From Polyrhizophydium stewartii (taxonomy: Eukaryota; Chytridiomycota; Chytridiomycetes; Rhizophydiales): a DNA stretch of 51,636 nucleotides. The stretch spans positions 1-51,636 of the forward strand of contig JADGIZ010000009.1 of NCBI GenBank assembly GCA_027604665.1. The letters are read 5' to 3'. Both the position numbers and the translations under genes were made by a program. Of this stretch, positions 8,002 through 19,080 are shown one piece after another; position 1 is the stretch's first letter; every line of letters begins with the position of its first letter. The notes under the pieces are model-generated. The model was given only the letters and a program-made list of their open reading frames with translations. It searched no databases and was not told the DNA's origin.

Positions 8002-10964
8002 TCACGCGGTCGCTTCCCAGATCTTGACCTGTCCATCCATGCCGCACGCGACAATGCATCGGTCGTCGAAGGCAACGCCTGTCACGGCGCGATCGGCTGT
8101 ATTCTGCCGTCGCAGTCCGGCGAGCAAGCTGTCCGCAGTTGCATCAGCCGATACTGGCGGCGTCGCAAGCGGCGTCGAGGCGTTGCTTGGGCTTGCACTG
8201 TGTACACCAATCGCCGCGCCTGGGGGAACCATGGATGCACTCGCCGAGCTGGCTGAGCGCTCGCGTACTCTGCGCTGCACCACCGCAGGCTGGCTCGGTG
8301 GAGGCTGGAGTGTCTGATCTGGTTGTCGATCGCTGGATGCTGTCGCACCTTGCTTTGCCGCCGCTTCGGCATCGTCAGCGCCTCGGAGCTGGTAGATCAA
8401 TCGACCGGTGCGATGGTTCCACATGGTGCACTTTCCGTCGCTGCCAGCGCACATCAGACGCCAATCATCCACTCGCGAACAGAGCATCCACTGCCCTCGC
8501 GCCATGCCCAACTGCTTGGCTTTGGCCTGCGAACGCAGCGCTTGCGGTGGGCTGACCGAGAGTGCAACATGGCTGGAGTTCGACGCAAATGGCTGCATTT
8601 CAGACGTAGGCGCTGCCGCGGCCCCTGGCGAGGTGATCCTAATCGCGGGCTCCTGTCCAGCCGCGGCCTTGGATGCAAGTCCTGATGGAGAGCTTGTGTG
8701 CACGCTGCCCAGACCCGCCATAGGTGATGAGGCGGGCATTACGCCAACGGCGCTGCCTTCTGCCTTTGCTTCGTGTGCGCTGTAGCGGCGGTTCAAAACA
8801 AGCGTGGTTGGCGCCGTAGCCCAGACGCAGAGCCGCTCGTAGGCCTCATCTAGCTGCTGCGGCAGCTCGCCAGGTGGTACGATTTTCATGAGATACAAAG
8901 CACCAGAGAGCGTGCCGACTAGCAAGCTGGTGTCTCGATACTCGATGGACGAGATGGGGTCGCGATTTGTAGTTGCTGCTGAGCCGTTTGGGCCACTACC
9001 GCGAGGTCCGGCAGCTGCCGATCCGGACCGTAATCCAGATTGTGCATGCGGCTCGGGTAAGGGCTGCCCATCGCGAAACACGGTTAAAGGTCGTTCGACA
9101 CTGTTGTGATCGACGCACACGATGCCTATGCAGTTCCCGCTATGCATCATCAGTCGTAGCTTGTAAGCCTCCTTGCTATGTAACGTTTCTCGATCACCCC
9201 ACTTGCCTTCCGACATGCCACATGCGGATGACGCCATGAATGTCGCCGCTCATCAGCACTGATCCGTTGAAGTCCAGGCACTTTATGCCACGCGTGTGAC
9301 CAAAGAGCGTCCGCATGCTGGAGTGGCGGAACTGTTGCGTTGGCGGAAAATAGCCTGCCGAGTGTGACTGGCCATGCGGGCCGAAGCCATTCGTGCTTGG
9401 CTCGGAGCGCACAAAATGCGACTGCCTGCGGTCTTCGTAGGAAGCGGTATTCGGCTGCGCGGCTGGACCGACGCCTGGCGTGGTTGACACGCTTGGCACA
9501 GAGTGGATTACGGCCGTCGCTGTTCCAGAAAAGGTCATTGTCTGTACAGACTGCTTTCCTGCGTAACCATTCGCTGTGTCGCTTGTTCCACCTGTTGCTG
9601 CCCCAGCGTCCATGCCGCCAGCACCGGACAAAGTCTGAGCGTTGGGGGCAGCTCGCGCAGCAATGGAATGGCGATGGCTCGAGCCTGGCCCGGCAGCCGC
9701 ACCGCCCTGACTTGCCGCGGCGGCGTGCATTGCCGCATCGGTCTGGCGGATGGCGGCAAGATCCCAGATTTTGATTGTTTTGTCTTCGGATCCGGTAATG
9801 AGCAGCTGCCCACAGTATTTGAGGCAAGTGACGGTGCCAGTGTGACCCGCAAGGAGATAACGCAAGGATCCTTGGTCCTTGTTTGACCACACGCGCACAG
9901 TTGTATCTGCGCTGAAGCCCCACGCCAGCCCGCAGGGTTAGTTGCCTCGCAAATTGACACACGCAAGAAACGTTCTGCAAACCTTCCGGTAATGACCTGG
10001 CTCGCGCAAGTTGGATCATGTCAATATCTGCCCGACGGTTTCATAAAAGCGAGGCGTGGCCTCCCACCTTGTCCGAGTCAAACTGCGCAGCATAGACGCC
10101 TCCCTCGTGGCCCACAAGGGTGCGGATGCACTGCCCCGTTTTGAGAAGGAAGACGCGGCAAGTTCGGTCGATGCTGCCCGTGACGACGTGCTTGCTATCA
10201 AATGCCATCGTGAGCACGCCAAGTGAATGTGCGCGGAATGCCCGGTAGGTGAAATGGCCGTGAGCCCAGTGGCCCATGGATGACAGGCGCTTTGCGTTCG
10301 CCTTGACGCTCTTTTGTGGTTGGAAAAAGACATCTGCCATGCTCTGGAGGCCGATCAAGCCATACAATCGCGTCCAGAGTGCTTCCTCGGACACGATCGA
10401 GTGCCACATGCGCGATACCTGGGCAGAGATGGCTAGATCGCAAGGCCGGACGTACATGAGAATGCGCTGGCTGACATTTCTTGGGAGCCGTGCAATGAAA
10501 TCGCGGTGAAGCACAGGCAGCACTTTGCCAAGATACTGCATGTCGCTCGGGTCGCATGACTTTAGCAACAGGAGCAGAAACTCTCGGCGCATTCCCGACG
10601 GAAACGCAGAGAACCGCCTGAGCAGCCGCGCCGCGAGGGCCGCGTCGCTTTCACCGGTGTGCTGATCGGCACCTGCCGACGCGGCAGCCATTCCGCCGCT
10701 GGCGGTGCCTGCCTGGGCGGCAGTCGTCACCGGGCTAGATCCACTTCGCGGGCGTGATCCAGCCGCCGGTGCGCCAATCGCAGCGCTCTGCGCCAGATGC
10801 AGCGCGAGTACCGAGGTTTGGGGCGAGAGGCCTCCGGATGCTGGCAGCGGAATGCCACCAGCCGCAGCACCTGCCGCACTGTAGAAACTCGCGCGAGTTG
10901 ACGAGGGATGGCTGGGCGGCCGCTTGTCGGCGCGGCGCATGATCATCTGAGCTGCGGACGCCAT
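8002..10964 (-). CDS. F-box and WD40-repeat protein (SCF substrate receptor)
   Basis: Probable substrate-recognition subunit of an SCF ubiquitin ligase, Cdc4/FBXW-like in plan. Exon 1 (10964-10058) has a low-complexity N-terminus, then the F-box (FIARLPRNVSQRILMYVRPC ... VSRMWHSIVSEEALWTRLY) and the first WD repeats (VLTMAFDSKHVVTGSIDRTC, LVGHEGGVYAAQFDSDK). A 14-nt microexon (9996-9983) supplies VITG plus AG, joining exon 3 (9911-9198) to read VITGSADTTVRVW. More repeats follow (GHTGTVTCLKYCGQLLITGS, LFGHTRGIKCLDFNGSVLMS). Exon 4 (9139-8002) contains degenerate blades and ends VACGMDGQVKIWEATA. Introns are 61, 71 and 58 nt. Long Ser/Ala-rich inserts separate blades. The specific target cannot be inferred. 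Confidence 0.88.
9983..9996 (-). other. 14-nt microexon of the F-box/WD40 gene
   Basis: GTCATTACCGGAAG lies between a CAG acceptor (9999-9997) and a GT donor (9982-9981). Including it restores a canonical WD40 blade (DK-VITG-S-ADTTVRVW) and the reading frame; skipping it breaks both. Confidence 0.8.
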
Positions 10965-11078
10965 TTCGGCGATATGGTGGGGGTTGCTTTTATGCGAGGC
11001 AAGCTGAAATATATTGCGGAGCTCAGCAACAGCGCGACTCTTGTGCTAGCTCGTCTGGGCGGGAAAGATGGAGGCGGC

Positions 11079-11902
11079 TCAGCCATTCTTTGGATGCCTG
11101 CCGACTCGGGAGCCTTGGCTTGCGGTGCCAAAGGGATCGCCTGGCGGCTGTCCAAGCGAATGCCCCGATCCCAGAGCCGCGTACGGCGGGTTGGCACTGT
11201 GCTGGACCGCCCGCTCAGCTGCTTGCTGCTGTGCCTGCTTGCGCCGCTCCTCGGCCTGCCGATCGGCCTCGCGCTTGACAGCCAGTCGCCGGTCGCGCTC
11301 GATCCGCGCGAGCCTGTCCTCGGCGATCTTGGCAAGCACCTCCTCACGGCGACGCTGCTCTTTGGCCGGGGTCAGCGAGTCTTTCTGATGGGAGTCGCAT
11401 CGCAACCGGCGACAATGCTACCTTGCGACTTCTCCGACTCGGGCGGCGGCTTGGCGAGCTTGGCCTCAAGCTTCTCGATGAGCTCTGGAAGCGTGGGCAA
11501 CAGGAACTGCACCAAGAGCCGCTCGGTGTCCGTGGCACCGGGCACAAAGTATGTCTCCTCAAAGTCAACAACCTTCTTGGAGAAGCCAAAGATCAGCAGG
11601 ACGTCGAGCATGCCGTCGACAGCAAGAACGTTGCTGCTGAACGTGGGGTTTCGGCCGCGGATTGACTGGAACTTGGGCTCTCCGGGCAAGTCGAGGCGGT
11701 TCCTTAGCACCCTTGCGACGGTCTCGAGTGAATGACGCATCAGCCACTCTGCAGCCGTACGGACGCACGGCGATGTGGCTCGCACCTGCAAGGCCTTGAG
11801 CGCCCTTCCGGGCGTGTTGGGCGCCACGACCTGGCCCTCGAGATGGCGCACGAGCCGGAGCTTGAGGGCGTCGAGGTCGGCAGGTGTCAAGGGTTGGAGC
11901 AT
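11079..11902 (-). CDS. PUB-domain protein (probable p97/Cdc48 cofactor)
   Basis: ATG at 11902 (MLQPLTPADLDALK), stop at 11079. Residues about 45-125 form a PUB domain: TAAEWLMRHSLETVARVLRN, GEPKFQSIRGRNPTFSSNVL, DGMLDVLLIFGFSKKVVDFE and EETYFVPG. PUB domains of PNGase and UBXN6 bind the tail of Cdc48/p97. A charged coiled coil (REEVLAKIAEDRLARIERDR...) and a Gly/Pro-rich tail follow. A frame change near 11380-11420 implies a short intron; the phase-consistent choice is about 41 nt (11420-11380). No transglutaminase or UBX domain is seen, so it is neither full PNGase nor a typical UBX protein. Its ATG is 27 bp from the divergent TMEM107 start. Confidence 0.78.
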
Positions 11903-11929
11903 GACAGGCAAAGTTGTCGCAAAACTCGG

Positions 11930-12654
11930 ATGGCCAGCGCCGACACCATCGTGCCCGCCAGGTTCCTGGTGACCGTCAGCCACCTGATTGCGACCATCAT
12001 GGCGTACTCGACCAAGGTGCGTCGGGGCTGCCGGTTGCATGCGCCGCACCAAGTGTGCCGTCCGGGGCACCTGCGCGGCGCTGAGAGCATCCACCGCACC
12101 GGGCGCTCATACAAGCAACACTGGTTGATCCCGGCGTGAGCAGGACGGCAACATCCGGACGGCGCTCCCGCTCCTGTCGACTGACAGCTACGCAGCGTAC
12201 AACTCGTCGTGGGTCAAGCGCCTGCGGCCTCGCACGACCCTGCGCCGCGCTGACCGCCGCCGAGGCCGCTAGGATGGTGGCGGCGCTCGCACTGACCTGG
12301 ATCTGCTTTGCGACCGAGTTTGCGGGCCTGTTTTCTGGTCGCACAATGTTCAGCACGCCGTCAAACGCACTCTGTGAGTGTGAACACTCGAGAGCGCTGG
12401 CTTCGCGTGCCTGCGCGCTGACCGTAGCGCGGCCGATGCAGTGATTGCCGCGCACACGGCGGGGACCGTGGTGCTGTGCATGTTCATCACCGAGGGCTGG
12501 CACTATCTCGCGTACTGGTACATCTTTCTGTTCTGCAGGTTGAGTATCGCCGTGCAAGCGCCGCACTGCGATGGCTGCGTGCTGACGGTGCATGGCCGCC
12601 AGCCTGCTGCCGGGCATCGTCGAGGCCGCCGTTCTCGCAAGGTCGTTTGTCTGA
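11930..12654 (+). CDS. TMEM107: TMEM107, ciliary transition-zone membrane protein
   Basis: Component of the MKS module that gates protein entry to cilia. Five exons, all phase-consistent: 11930-12016, 12144-12208, 12273-12373, 12442-12538 and 12603-12654. The product starts MASADTIVPARFLVTVSHLI and continues with DGNIRTALPLLSTDSYAA, MVAALALTWICFATEFAGLF, IAAHTAGTVVLCMFITEGWH and YLAYWYIFLFCSLLPGIVEA, giving four membrane segments. It is about 133 residues, close to animal TMEM107 (about 140), and matches its landmarks (P-x-RFL start, ELAGFLSG-like and E-W-x3-YWYIF motifs). AATAAA at 12661-12666 follows the stop by 7 nt. The gene implies that this organism builds cilia. Confidence 0.88.
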
Positions 12655-12660
12655 CCGGAT

Positions 12661-12666
12661 AATAAA
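12661..12666 (+). terminator. AATAAA polyadenylation signal after TMEM107
   Basis: Canonical AATAAA 7 nt beyond the TMEM107 stop. Nothing else is visible in 12667-12882, which serves as the 5' region of the epimerase gene. Confidence 0.5.
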
Positions 12667-12882
12667 CACGTTTCTCTGACCATCCTTGGCCAGCGAGCCA
12701 CGGCCGGCCCACGGGCGGCCAGGTGTGGTGAAGCCGTGATTATGATGCCTCGCTCGTCTGTACATCCGTCCTCGAACAGAATCGGTTTCTCCGAACATCC
12801 GCCAGGTGCACGCCTCGCCTGCCGCAGCTGGAGACGACGCCCGCGCTGACGCCCGCCCGCGCGCCTACTCGCCGCCCCAGCC

Positions 12883-13904
12883 ATGCCCGTTGCCAAGATT
12901 GCCCCCTCGATGCTCTCGAGCGACTTTGCGTTTCTGGCCACCGAGGCCCAGCGCATGGTCAAGCTCGGCGCCGACTATCTGCACATGGACGTCATGGTGC
13001 GGCTCTTGTGCTGGTGCTCCTGGAGCGGTGGGCTGCTAACGCACCGCACGACCGCGCCGACACCTCTGCCGCTGCGGCGACGCCCTCTGCGGCCGCGCGC
13101 CTCGACGCCCGCCTATGCGCCGGCCGCGGGCGCCGGCGTGCGGCTGCAGGACGGCCACTTCGTGCCCAACATGACGCTCGGCGCGCCCGTGATCAAGAGC
13201 CTGCGCAAGCACACCGATGCGTTCCTGGGCACGTCGCGGCCCCGCTGCGCGCGCCGCGGCTGCGAGGCGCTGACGCACGGCCCGCAGACTGCCACCTGAT
13301 GGTCTCGAACCCGGGCCAGTGGGTCGACGACTTTGCAAAGGCCGGCGCCTCGCTGTTCACGTTCCACATCGAGGCGACGGGTGCGGCCGATCGCGCGGCG
13401 ACGAGCGCGCCACCCCGCTGACCCCGAACCCGCCCCGGCCCCGCGCCGCAGACGACGCACCGGGCCTGATCGACCGCATCCACGCCGCGGGCATGAAGGC
13501 CGGCATCTCGGTCAAGCCCAAGACGTCGATCGAGGCGATCCTGCACGTCGCCGACAAGGTCGACATGGTGCTCGTCATGACTGTCGGTGCGTCGCTGCCC
13601 GTCATGGCACTGCTGCCCCCATCGCGAGGCCGGGCTGACCCGACCGCGCGCCGCAGAGCCCGGCTTCGGCGGCCAGAAGATGATGCCCGACTGCCTCGAC
13701 AAGGTGCGCGAGCTGCGCGCAAAGTACCCCGATCTCGACATCGAGGTCGACGGCGGCATCGACGTCTCCAACATCGAGCAGGCCGCCCAGGCCGGCGCCA
13801 ACGTCATTGTCGCCGGCACCGGCATCTTTGGCCACCCGGCGCCGGGCGAGGCCATCGAGATCCTGCGCGGCGCTGTCACCAAGGCCCAGATCGCCGCCGC
13901 CTGA
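12883..13904 (+). CDS. RPE1: ribulose-phosphate 3-epimerase
   Basis: Cytosolic pentose-phosphate enzyme interconverting ribulose-5-P and xylulose-5-P. Exons 12883-12996, 13150-13228, 13288-13380, 13452-13586 and 13657-13904. The TIM-barrel landmarks are all present: [25 protein letters not shown] (metal-binding His and Asp), [27 protein letters not shown] and [12 protein letters not shown]. The join giving FL-DCHLMV needs an exon end at 13228 followed by GCACGT, so intron 2 (13229-13287) is apparently GC-AG; no GT donor gives the right phase. About 222 residues, normal for the family. GCTGAC branch-type motifs precede several acceptors. Confidence 0.96.
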
Positions 13905-14372
13905 GCCGCGCAGCGCACTGCCACCCACAAATGAACACCATCACGCATCCGTCCAGACTCATCCACGACAAGCTCGAGAGTTCGCGAAGTGCTGCGTCTT
14001 TCCAGAATTCATTGATGCAGCGCCTTCCCAAAGCACAGCGTATGGAACATGCGCGCGCACCAGGATGTCTGCGGGGCGAGCTGTCAGCAACATTTCCCCG
14101 CTTCGCTTGCAGCGCCGACGCGCAGCACGGGGGAGAACACGGGCCGGCCAGCAGCGGCCGCACGCCAGACGCATTCAGACCGCAGATTGGCAGCATACGC
14201 CCAGTAAAGGGAGCTAAGGCAATGTAGATAAGGTATTTGTGGAAAGAGTCATCGCGATGCGTCTGGCTGCATGCGACGGACATGCTGCTGGCCGGCCGGC
14301 AAGGTGGGCGGGTGGAGCGCGCCAAAGGCGAGCACACAAAACAGCGGATGCTCACCAAGCAGAGTTGGGGTC
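13905..14372. other. intergenic region between convergent RPE and RPS18
   Basis: About 470 bp of 3'-flanking sequence shared by two convergent genes. No conserved coding sequence, RNA gene or repeat was recognised. Confidence 0.6.
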
Positions 14373-15298
14373 TTAGCCCTTCTTCTTCGAGACACCGACG
14401 GTGCGGCCCCGGCGACCAGTGGTCTTGGTGTGCTGGCCACGGACACGGACACCCCAGTAGTGGCGGAGACCGCGGTGCGCGCGGATCTTCTTGAGGCGCT
14501 CAAGGTCCTCACGGAGCTTGTTGTCGAGCGCGTTGGCGACAACCTGGGTGTACTTGCCGTCCTTGATGTCCTTCTGCCTGTTGAGGAACCAGTCGGGGAT
14601 CTTGTACTGGCGCGGGTTCTGCATGATCTGGACGACGCGCTCGAGCTCGTCGTTGCTGAGCTCGCCGGCGCGCTTGTTGAGGTCGATGTCGGCCTTCTTG
14701 AGCACCAGGTTGGCGTAGCGGCGACCAATACCCTTGATCGAGGTGATGGCGTACATGATCTTGCGCTTGCCGTCAATGTTGGTGTTCAACAGACGGATGA
14801 TGTACTGGAACTGGCCAGCACCGGGAACCACGAGCGACTGCGTGTGCGCAAGAGGGTCAGCATGCATGCGTGCACACAGCAGCGTCGAGGGCGGTGGGGA
14901 CTGGGCGGCAGCCCGAGCCAGACGGCGACGAGCTCGGGCATCGAGGGCCGTCTGCCAGAGGCCGCTCCACAAGAGAGGAGCAGCACACGGGCCGGCGCGG
15001 TGCGCTGGCAGTCGTGTCCAGCGTGCGCCACCGCAATCCGGCGCTGCGCAGCGTGCGTGGGCAGCACGCTGGCGGCGTCGGCAGCTCGGCCATCCCGAGT
15101 CCGGCTCCCAACTGCCGGCGGCCGGTCGGCCTCGCCGACGGATGGATGGACGCGCACGGACGGATGCGGCGGCGCGCCGACGGATGCGTCGATGCACGGG
15201 CGGATGCGTGGACGCGCCGCGCGCCAGCGAGTCCCAGGTCCGGCCCGTGTCGCTCCGTGTCGCCCCCACCAGGGGCCGAGGCGTGCTGCACTTGCCAT
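14373..15298 (-). CDS. RPS18: 40S ribosomal protein uS13 (RPS18)
   Basis: Head protein of the small cytosolic ribosomal subunit. The main exon (14837-14373) encodes [57 protein letters not shown] and the invariant tail [20 protein letters not shown]. The family begins MSLV, and the exon begins S (TCG) after a CAG acceptor. The ATG is found at 15298-15296 in CCACCATG, directly followed by GCAAGT, a consensus GC donor. Intron 1 is thus a 458-nt GC-AG intron (15295-14838) immediately after the start codon. It contains the CGGATGCG-like repeats noted separately. Confidence 0.95.
15130..15222. repeat. CGGATG-rich short tandem repeats in the RPS18 intron
   Basis: Several degenerate copies of a CGGATG(CG) unit over about 90 bp inside the first intron of RPS18. 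Function unknown; possibly simple-sequence expansion. Confidence 0.6.
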
Positions 15299-15342
15299 GG
15301 TGGAAAAATGCGTGGGAGAAGTCGGTTGCGCCGCAAGGCCCT

Positions 15343-18300
15343 TCATTGGGACGCGTTTCCTGCGGACGTTTTCCGCGCTCCACCTTTGCGCCGGCGCGAC
15401 CCAGCGAGCCCGCTGGTCGTCCCGCGGCTGAACTCGAGGTACGCCATCGAGTCTGCGCCAGACAGCGACTGCATCGTGCCCACACTGCGCTTGAGCCAGC
15501 TCGAATCAGCACCCGTCCCCTGTCCCTCGGCGTCAAGGTCGCTCTCGGGATCGCGATCGGGCAGCCGCTGGCCGCCAAGCCCATCAATGTCGGCCTCATC
15601 CTCGTCCGGCTCGCACTCGTAGTCGCCTTCCGACGAAATCAGCACCGTATTGAGCAGCTCGAGCTGGTCTTTGAGCGTGCTATACACAAGTCCCTGCGTC
15701 TCGTCCATTCCCTCGATGTGCGTGATAATCTGCAGCAAAAGCGCCACGACGCTGTCAGCACAGCTGCTATTCGAACGCACTGCCCATTACCGTGGCAAGA
15801 TCCCACCCGAAAGTTGTATCCCTGGTCAATCAAGAACTGCTGCCGCTTTGTCGAGTAATACATCTCCTCCGTGTCCCGCGAAACAAGAGTGTAAAAGAAC
15901 GCATTGAAGCCTGGGTCCGCGCCTTTCTTGGCACGCAAGATGCGTCCTGAGCAGGGCGTTCATGACCAAAGTCACGGTAAGCTTGCGGCAAACCTCGCCT
16001 CATCTGGACCACTGCTCTGTGCCTCACCAAGTCGCTGTGCCTCCTGGCGCCGACTGCCATAGTGCGAGCTGATCTGGATCAAGCACGTCGCCTCGGGCAG
16101 ATCAATCGATGTGTCGCCCACCTTGCTGATGAAGATGGTGTTGAGTGCTGGGTTGAATCGAAACTGCTGAAGCACGCGGATGCGCTCGCTTTGCGAGGTG
16201 CCGCCGTAAATGTACGGTTTGTTGAGCACCGTGGCGTAGTGCTGCGCAGATGCACAGCAGCGTCAGCAACACTGGCCTCGCCGCCCTTTGGGGGATGCAC
16301 AAGGTCGCAGGTGTTGTGCGGCTCGCACGTGCACCAACCTTGAGTGCAAAGACATTGTCTGAGAACACGATAATCTTGTCACCCATGGCCTCGTGAAAGT
16401 TGACCAGGTACTGGCATGCCTGGACCTTGCGCGGATTCATAGTGAACAGAAGCAGCCGCTTCCTGGATGGATGTCAGGTTGTCATCGCCACGTCGCGTCG
16501 GGCCGAGCACGCTGCTCGCGCCGCGCCACCTGCATCACCGACCTGGACTTTTCGCGCAGGTACTCGCGGTAAAACTGCGGCGTCATGTCGCACCAGACTT
16601 CCGCACACTGCACCTTGGCAATGTGCCCCGCCTGCGCGAGCTCCATCCAGTTGGCCTCATACAGTTTTGGGCCGATCAGGTAGTTGAGATTGTCAATCTT
16701 GTTGTCTTCGCGCACAAGCGTCGCAGTCAGGCCCAGCTTGGCGTGCGCGCCAATGAGCGTGAAGACCTTGCGGAACATCTCCGCAGGCACAACATGGACC
16801 TCGTCCAGAAGCAGAAGGCCCCACTCGCGCGACTGGATAAAGTCCATCAGGCGCTGTGCGTCGTAAGCGCGCTTTCCAGAGTACGTGATCATGGTGTACG
16901 TGCTGATCATGACGCCCGAGTTGCCCGAGAACTGTCGCAATAAGTCCGTATTAGAATCAAAGCTTTCAAGAAACCCCAGCGTCGCCAGCAACGCACCTTT
17001 TCCTTGGTGTCCGATGTGAAGCGCGCCAAGTGGCCCTCCTTGACCGTTGACCAGAACCGAAATTCGCGCGCCCACTGCTCCACGCTCACGCTTTCGCTGC
17101 AGCGTCAGCGTCTGGCGTGCGGCATTGCATCAGGCCGTACCGGCCCAACCCACCTGGACGTGCAAAGTACCAAACAGCTCTTTTTGATCGTGCACGCTGC
17201 CGTCACGCCGACAAGCGTCTTGCCCGATCCGCACGGAAGCACAATGACGCCGCTGCGAGCGCGGCCGTTGCCAAACAGCTTGCTGAGGCTCTTTTGCTGG
17301 TAGGGCCGCAGTTTTGTCTGCGACTTGAGATCTATCTCGAGGGTCGGGTTGGTGGTGTCTGCGTGAAAGTCGTACTCTTCGAGCGCCGGGAGAAGCAAGT
17401 CCGTGCAGCGGCGCTTGACGACCTCAATCGACTGCTTCTGGATTTCCACCGCGCGCGTCTGCGTTCGTGTCGTGTCGGCTTGCTGATGCTGCAAAAGCTC
17501 TTCAAGGCGCGCAGCCAGAGGGGCGGCGGGGTCGGCGCTGGCGGGATCTGCGCTGGCGTCTTCCGCCTTTGTCTCAATCTTGGGAGGCACAAGCGGGGAT
17601 CCTGCTTGTGGCAACTCGCGCTCTGTTGTCGATCGCACAACCGATTGCATGGCTGCCACTTGTTCGGTTGATTGCGCCGCACAAACAGGCTCTGCGAATG
17701 AGTTTGCCGACGCCGGCACCGAGATATGCGCGACGTTGGCGGTGCTTGGCTCCTCGCCGTCTTCAAAGAGACTAAAAATGTCAATGTCCGGGCCGTCTCG
17801 CGGCTGGAGCTTGGGCGATCGGGTTGGCCCAGCGATCTCAGCATGACCAGCGGCATCGGCATGGCGGCTGGCGATCTCGGCGGCCTCGGCTCGTGCAAAA
17901 AGCTCTTCTTTCGCGGCCATGGCGGCTTCATGCGCGGCAATGAAGCTGTCTGGGTCGAGCTGGTCGAACAGATCCTGGTCAAGATCGTCCGGCTCGTCGA
18001 AGGCGTTGTCAAAATCGGGCTCGAACCCGCCTAGCGGGACAACGCCCACCGCTTGGCCAGCAGCGACGCGAGCATCCTGCGCCGCGCGCAGCCAGGGAGG
18101 CAGCGACATGCCTGGTGCCAGCACGGCTGCACCTTGGATGGTCTCGTCGTTCAGCAGCTTGTCCAGCACCGCGTCGTCCTTGGTCTCGAGCCAGTACCTG
18201 TTCTCCTTGAGCACAACTTTGACGCGGCCGTAAGAGCTCGTATGCGTGCGGATAAATTGGCGCATCTCGTCCGAAATGTGGCACTTGCTGAGCAGATCGA

Positions 18301-19057
18301 GCACTTCGATGATGCTCTCGGTCGAGAGACCGACCGACACGGCCGCGTACAACGAATACTCGGTCAGGCGGTACTCGTGCATGTGGGCCGGGCGAGATAC
18401 GGGCTCTGCGATCGTGGCGAGGAAGTCCTGCGCCTGAGTACGCAGCAGCGAGAACGCTTCGAGCACAATTCGCCCATTGCTGCAGACCCAGAGCGGCCGC
18501 ACCAGATGGTCCTCCTTGAGCGGCAAGTGCACGTAGTCTTGGGCGGAAAACAGGTGCGCGATCAGTGCATGCTCGTCCACGCCGACATGTCCGTGTGGTG
18601 CAGCGTCATCCTCGCTGCCGGCATCATCGCCGCTGCCGGCGTCGTCGCCGCTGCCTGCGTGGCCGTCACTGCCGACGCGAGGTTCCGCCGATCCGCGCGC
18701 GCTGGAGCGTCGCGCGGCCGAGCTGCGGCCGGTTGGCGTGCTTGGATTCGCCTGCGTGCGCCGCCACCGCCGACGCTTTCCAGCGCCTTGCGTGCCGCCT
18801 CGACCGTGCTCGACGTCGCTTTCGCCGCTGGAGCCGCCGCTGCCGTGGCTTCCTGGCTCGCCGCCATCGACGTCAGCGCCGTGGCGCGGGCCGGGGTCGC
18901 CGTCGGCGTCGCTGGCGTCGGAATGCACGGCCTTGCGCTTGCGCACAGAGCGCCTGATTCTCGGAATACTCGACTCTGCTGCATCTGGCCCGTGGGCTGG
19001 CTGGCTGCCGCCAGGCTCTGCGCCCGCGTCCGGCAGCCGTCGGCTTGCTCGAGGCAT
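15343..19057 (-). CDS. SSL2: XPB/Ssl2/Rad25, TFIIH DNA translocase
   Basis: 3'-5' helicase/translocase subunit of TFIIH that opens promoters for RNA polymerase II and acts in nucleotide-excision repair. Exons: 19057-17154, about 17090-16997, 16931-16543, 16462-16339, 16241-16028, 15946-15807 and 15729-15343. Order of parts: a long acidic Ser/Asp-rich N-terminus; the damage-recognition region ([38 protein letters not shown]); Walker [13 protein letters not shown] (about residue 605); [15 protein letters not shown] box; RED motif in [42 protein letters not shown]; and motif [18 protein letters not shown]. The C-terminus ends acidic and Ser/Gly-rich. An in-frame TGA lies shortly upstream of the ATG, supporting this start, which is 23 bp from the divergent RanBP3-like gene. 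Confidence 0.96.
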
Positions 19058-19080
19058 CGTGCTCGTCTGATTTCACCGAG

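Noticed and set aside
13959..14358. Minus-strand open frame between RPE and RPS18
   Set aside because: No recognisable motif or splice partner; it crosses the 3' flanks of two convergent genes.
15130..15222. CRISPR-like repeat array
   Set aside because: Units are short, degenerate and without unique spacers; the tract lies inside a eukaryotic ribosomal-protein intron.
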